Assembly (NCBI GenBank): GCA_002309255.1
Contig: DBXI01000011.1
Location: 6,155 to 13,254, forward strand
Direction of reading: 5' to 3'
Length of the DNA stretch: 7,100 nucleotides
From: Bacteroidales bacterium UBA1216
GTDB taxonomy: Bacteria > Bacteroidota > Bacteroidia > Bacteroidales > Paludibacteraceae
Below are positions 5,856 through 7,100 of the stretch, piece after piece. The position numbers and the translations under genes were made by a program. Positions within the stretch are counted from its first letter, which is position 1. Each line of letters starts with the position of its first letter. The notes under the pieces are model-generated. The model ran no database searches. It was given only the letters and a program-made list of their open reading frames with translations, and was not told the DNA's origin.

Positions 5856-6740
5856 GTGGCACAGGAAGAAGTAATCAAATTGTTTGATGCGAAAAAGATT
5901 CGCGTGGTGTGGGATTGCGAGACGGAGAAATACTATTTCTCTGTGGTAGATGTTATCCAGGTGTTAACAGATAGCGTGGATGGACGCAAGTACTGGAACA
6001 AACTTAAACAACGACTTTCGGAGGAAGGAAATGAAACGGTGACAAATTGTCACCAGTTGAAATTAACTGCTGCTGACGGCAAGCAGCGCCTTACCGATGT
6101 TGCTGATACTGAACAAGTATTGCGGCTTATTCAGTCTGTGCCATCGAAGAAAGCTGAGCCGTTCAAGTTATGGCTGGCTAAGGTAGGACAGGAACGATTG
6201 AACCAAATGCAGGATCCTGAGCGCAGCATCGAACAGGCTATCATGGACTATCGGCGCTTGGGTTATTCAGAAAACTGGATTAACCAGCGCATAAAGACGA
6301 TTGAGATTCGCAAAGGCTTGACGGATGAGTGGAAACGTAGCGGCGTGGAAACAGAGCAAGAATATGCCTCGCTGACGGATATCATGTACCGGGCTTGGTC
6401 GGGATTGAATGCGCGCGAATATAAGGAATACAAGGGGCTGCGCAAAGAGAGCCTACGCGACAATATGACCAATGTTGAGCTGATGCTTAACGGTTTGGCA
6501 GAAGCAGCTGCTACGGAGATTTCGCAAGAACGCAATCCGCAAGGTTATGTTGAAACTGCACATATCGCCCAAGAGGGCGGCGAAGTGGCTGATGCTGCTC
6601 GGCAGAACCTTGAGCAACGGCTTGGCCGAAGTGTTATCTCCAATAAGCGCGCCATCCATTTCACTACCCCACCGGATGAACTGCCCCTACCCAAACCGAA
6701 GGATGACTTGGAGGACTTGACCAGTCTGGATGAAAAATGA
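5856..6740 (+). CDS. Bro-N (phage antirepressor-like) domain protein
   Basis: A 294-residue protein of the Bro-N family, related to phage antirepressors and DNA-damage-inducible BRO-type proteins; such proteins often bind DNA and are common in prophages and mobile regions. The Bro-N domain covers about residues 3-112: VIKLFDAKKIRVVWD, YYFSVVDVIQVLTDSVDGRKYW (27-47), KLKQRLSEEGNE (49-60), DVADTEQVLRLIQSVPS (81-97) and EPFKLWLAKVGQERL (101-115). The conserved C-terminal part includes GYSENWINQRIKTIEIRKGLTDEW, WSGLNAREYKEYKGL and LRDNMTNVELMLN, and ends in a proline- and acid-rich tail. The frame is open back to 5832, but that TTG lies in the -7 element. GTG at 5856 is chosen, with GGAG at 5845-5848, 7 bases away. 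Its stop overlaps the third mini-ORF by four bases. No phage structural genes are nearby. Confidence 0.87.
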   Translation: MAQEEVIKLFDAKKIRVVWDCETEKYYFSVVDVIQVLTDSVDGRKYWNKLKQRLSEEGNETVTNCHQLKLTAADGKQRLTDVADTEQVLRLIQSVPSKKAEPFKLWLAKVGQERLNQMQDPERSIEQAIMDYRRLGYSENWINQRIKTIEIRKGLTDEWKRSGVETEQEYASLTDIMYRAWSGLNAREYKEYKGLRKESLRDNMTNVELMLNGLAEAAATEISQERNPQGYVETAHIAQEGGEVADAARQNLEQRLGRSVISNKRAIHFTTPPDELPLPKPKDDLEDLTSLDEK

Positions 6741-6838
6741 CCAACAGCAACCTCCGCGACGAGTACCACATGATCTGGCGCAGCCCGCAGGATTTGGAGC
6801 CGGAGAGGAGGGGAACACATGAATGTGAACATGCATAA
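6737..6838 (+). CDS. Mini-ORF copy 3, LRDEYHMIWRSPQDLEPE family
   Basis: A 33-codon ORF of unknown function, the third copy of the family. It reads MTNSN, then the core LRDEYHMIWRSPQDLEPE, identical in residues to copy 1. It then departs: instead of TCFD it continues RRGTHECEHA to a TAA. Its ATG overlaps the TGA of the Bro-N gene as ATGA (6737-6740), an arrangement that usually means translational coupling. Against copy 1 the core has only synonymous changes (Arg, Gln, Asp and Leu codons). The point where the two tails diverge coincides with a strong AGGAGG ribosome binding site used by the next small ORF. Expression is therefore more plausible here than for copy 1. Function unknown. Confidence 0.55.
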   Translation: MTNSNLRDEYHMIWRSPQDLEPERRGTHECEHA

Positions 6839-6911
6839 AGGTGAGAAGTCTAGTTTGCTATCTGAATGTGACAATATTGAAGAAAAAGAATACATGAAAT
6901 GCGATTTTTAG
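6819..6911 (+). CDS. Putative 30-residue small protein with strong ribosome binding site
   Basis: From ATG 6819 there are 30 codons to a TAG at 6909-6911. The product starts MNVNMHKGEKSSLL and ends EEKEYMKCDF; it is hydrophilic, acidic in its second half, and has two cysteines. The main support is the ribosome binding site AGGAGG at 6806-6811, followed by GG, with the start codon 7 bases after the AGGAGG. This is among the best in the window. It overlaps the end of mini-ORF copy 3 in another frame, so it would be the last gene of the Bro-N transcript. An internal ATG at 6831 is possible. I do not recognise it, and short chance ORFs remain an alternative. Confidence 0.4.
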   Translation: MNVNMHKGEKSSLLSECDNIEEKEYMKCDF

Positions 6912-6943
6912 AGTTTGTGACAAGATGTGGCACCTTGTTGTTG

Positions 6944-6951
6944 TAATTTTG
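6944..6951 (+). promoter_or_regulatory. Putative -7 element of a promoter reading out of the window
   Basis: TAATTTTG at 6944-6951 in the context TTGTAATTTTGCAGG matches the core of the other promoters here. A good -33 partner is missing: the nearest TTTG (6914-6917) is 26 bases upstream, longer than the usual 19-21. No long ORF follows before the window ends, so any gene it serves lies beyond 7100 or the transcript has a long leader. Confidence 0.5.
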
Positions 6952-7015
6952 CAGGTGAATTCGCGAGGATGACTAATAGTTATAGTTTTTAGGATACTCA
7001 ACACCCTAATTCTAA

Positions 7016-7066
7016 CCCCATCGAATTCGAGAGGTTAAGAAAAGGGGTCGAATTCGACCCTCTTAA
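7016..7066. repeat. Nested palindromes centred on TCGAATTCGA
   Basis: TCGAATTCGA at 7021-7030 is a 10-base perfect palindrome. GGGTCGAATTCGACCC at 7045-7060 is a 16-base perfect palindrome with the same centre, 27 bases further on. The second is flanked by TTAAGA (7035-7040) and TCTTAA (7061-7066), which extend the dyad apart from a four-base bulge (7041-7044). A third GAATTC is at 6957-6962, just after the -7 element. They lie downstream of a promoter and could be a regulator-binding pair or an RNA hairpin; there is no T-run directly after, so a standard terminator is unlikely. Confidence 0.6.
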
Positions 7067-7100
7067 ATAAACAATACTAGTGGTGCGTTAACTTTATTGC

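Noticed and set aside
2303..6740. Complete known defence system or prophage
   Set aside because: No restriction, methylation, cyclic-nucleotide, integrase or phage structural gene is present; the families are suggestive only.
6969..6992. Seven-codon ORF (MTNSYSF) after the last promoter as a leader peptide
   Set aside because: It is too short, shows no run of regulatory codons, and its likeness to the start of mini-ORF copy 3 is only four residues.

Overview
The window looks like a Bacteroidota chromosome, most likely from the order Bacteroidales. Four intergenic sites carry the Bacteroidota -7 promoter consensus TAnnTTTG (699-706, 4669-4676, 5827-5834, 6944-6951). Three of these also have a TTG-type -33 element 19-20 bases upstream. 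Several genes start without a Shine-Dalgarno sequence, and the partial transketolase at the left edge reads like a Bacteroidales protein. The genus cannot be set from sequence alone. All credible genes are on the + strand.

Layout: (1) 1-730: the 3' third of a transketolase gene, a strong double-hairpin terminator, then a canonical promoter. (2) 730-1668: a secreted alpha/beta-hydrolase (esterase type). (3) 1669-2302: a 634-base scar region. It holds a broken 5' end of a WYL-regulator gene with an in-frame stop, a fragment of unknown origin with its own stop, a 28-base imperfect inverted repeat built from 9-base units, and the first copy of a tiny repeated ORF. (4) 2303-4617: an AAA/DUF4143 ATPase, the second tiny ORF, and an intact WYL-domain regulator. 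(5) 4618-5743: its own promoter, a single-domain HIRAN protein, and a SIMPL/DUF541 protein without signal peptide, arranged as an operon. (6) 5744-6911: a promoter, a Bro-N (phage antirepressor-like) protein, the third tiny ORF overlapping it by ATGA, and a 30-codon ORF with a strong ribosome binding site. (7) 6912-7100: another -7 element followed by palindromes centred on TCGAATTCGA.

The left part is housekeeping or secreted metabolism. From 1700 on it is an accessory region: WYL regulators, HIRAN proteins, DUF4143 ATPases and Bro-N proteins are all families that often sit in variable, mobile or defence-related loci. Whether they form one system is inference; no complete known defence system is visible.

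The most unusual feature is a family of mini-ORFs of about 27-33 codons with the core LRDEYxMIWRxxQDLEPE. It occurs three times in 4.8 kb, and the two closest copies differ only by synonymous changes. This is good evidence for a real, undescribed small protein rather than a noncoding repeat. The 3' half of the window also uses clear Shine-Dalgarno sequences, unlike the 5' half.
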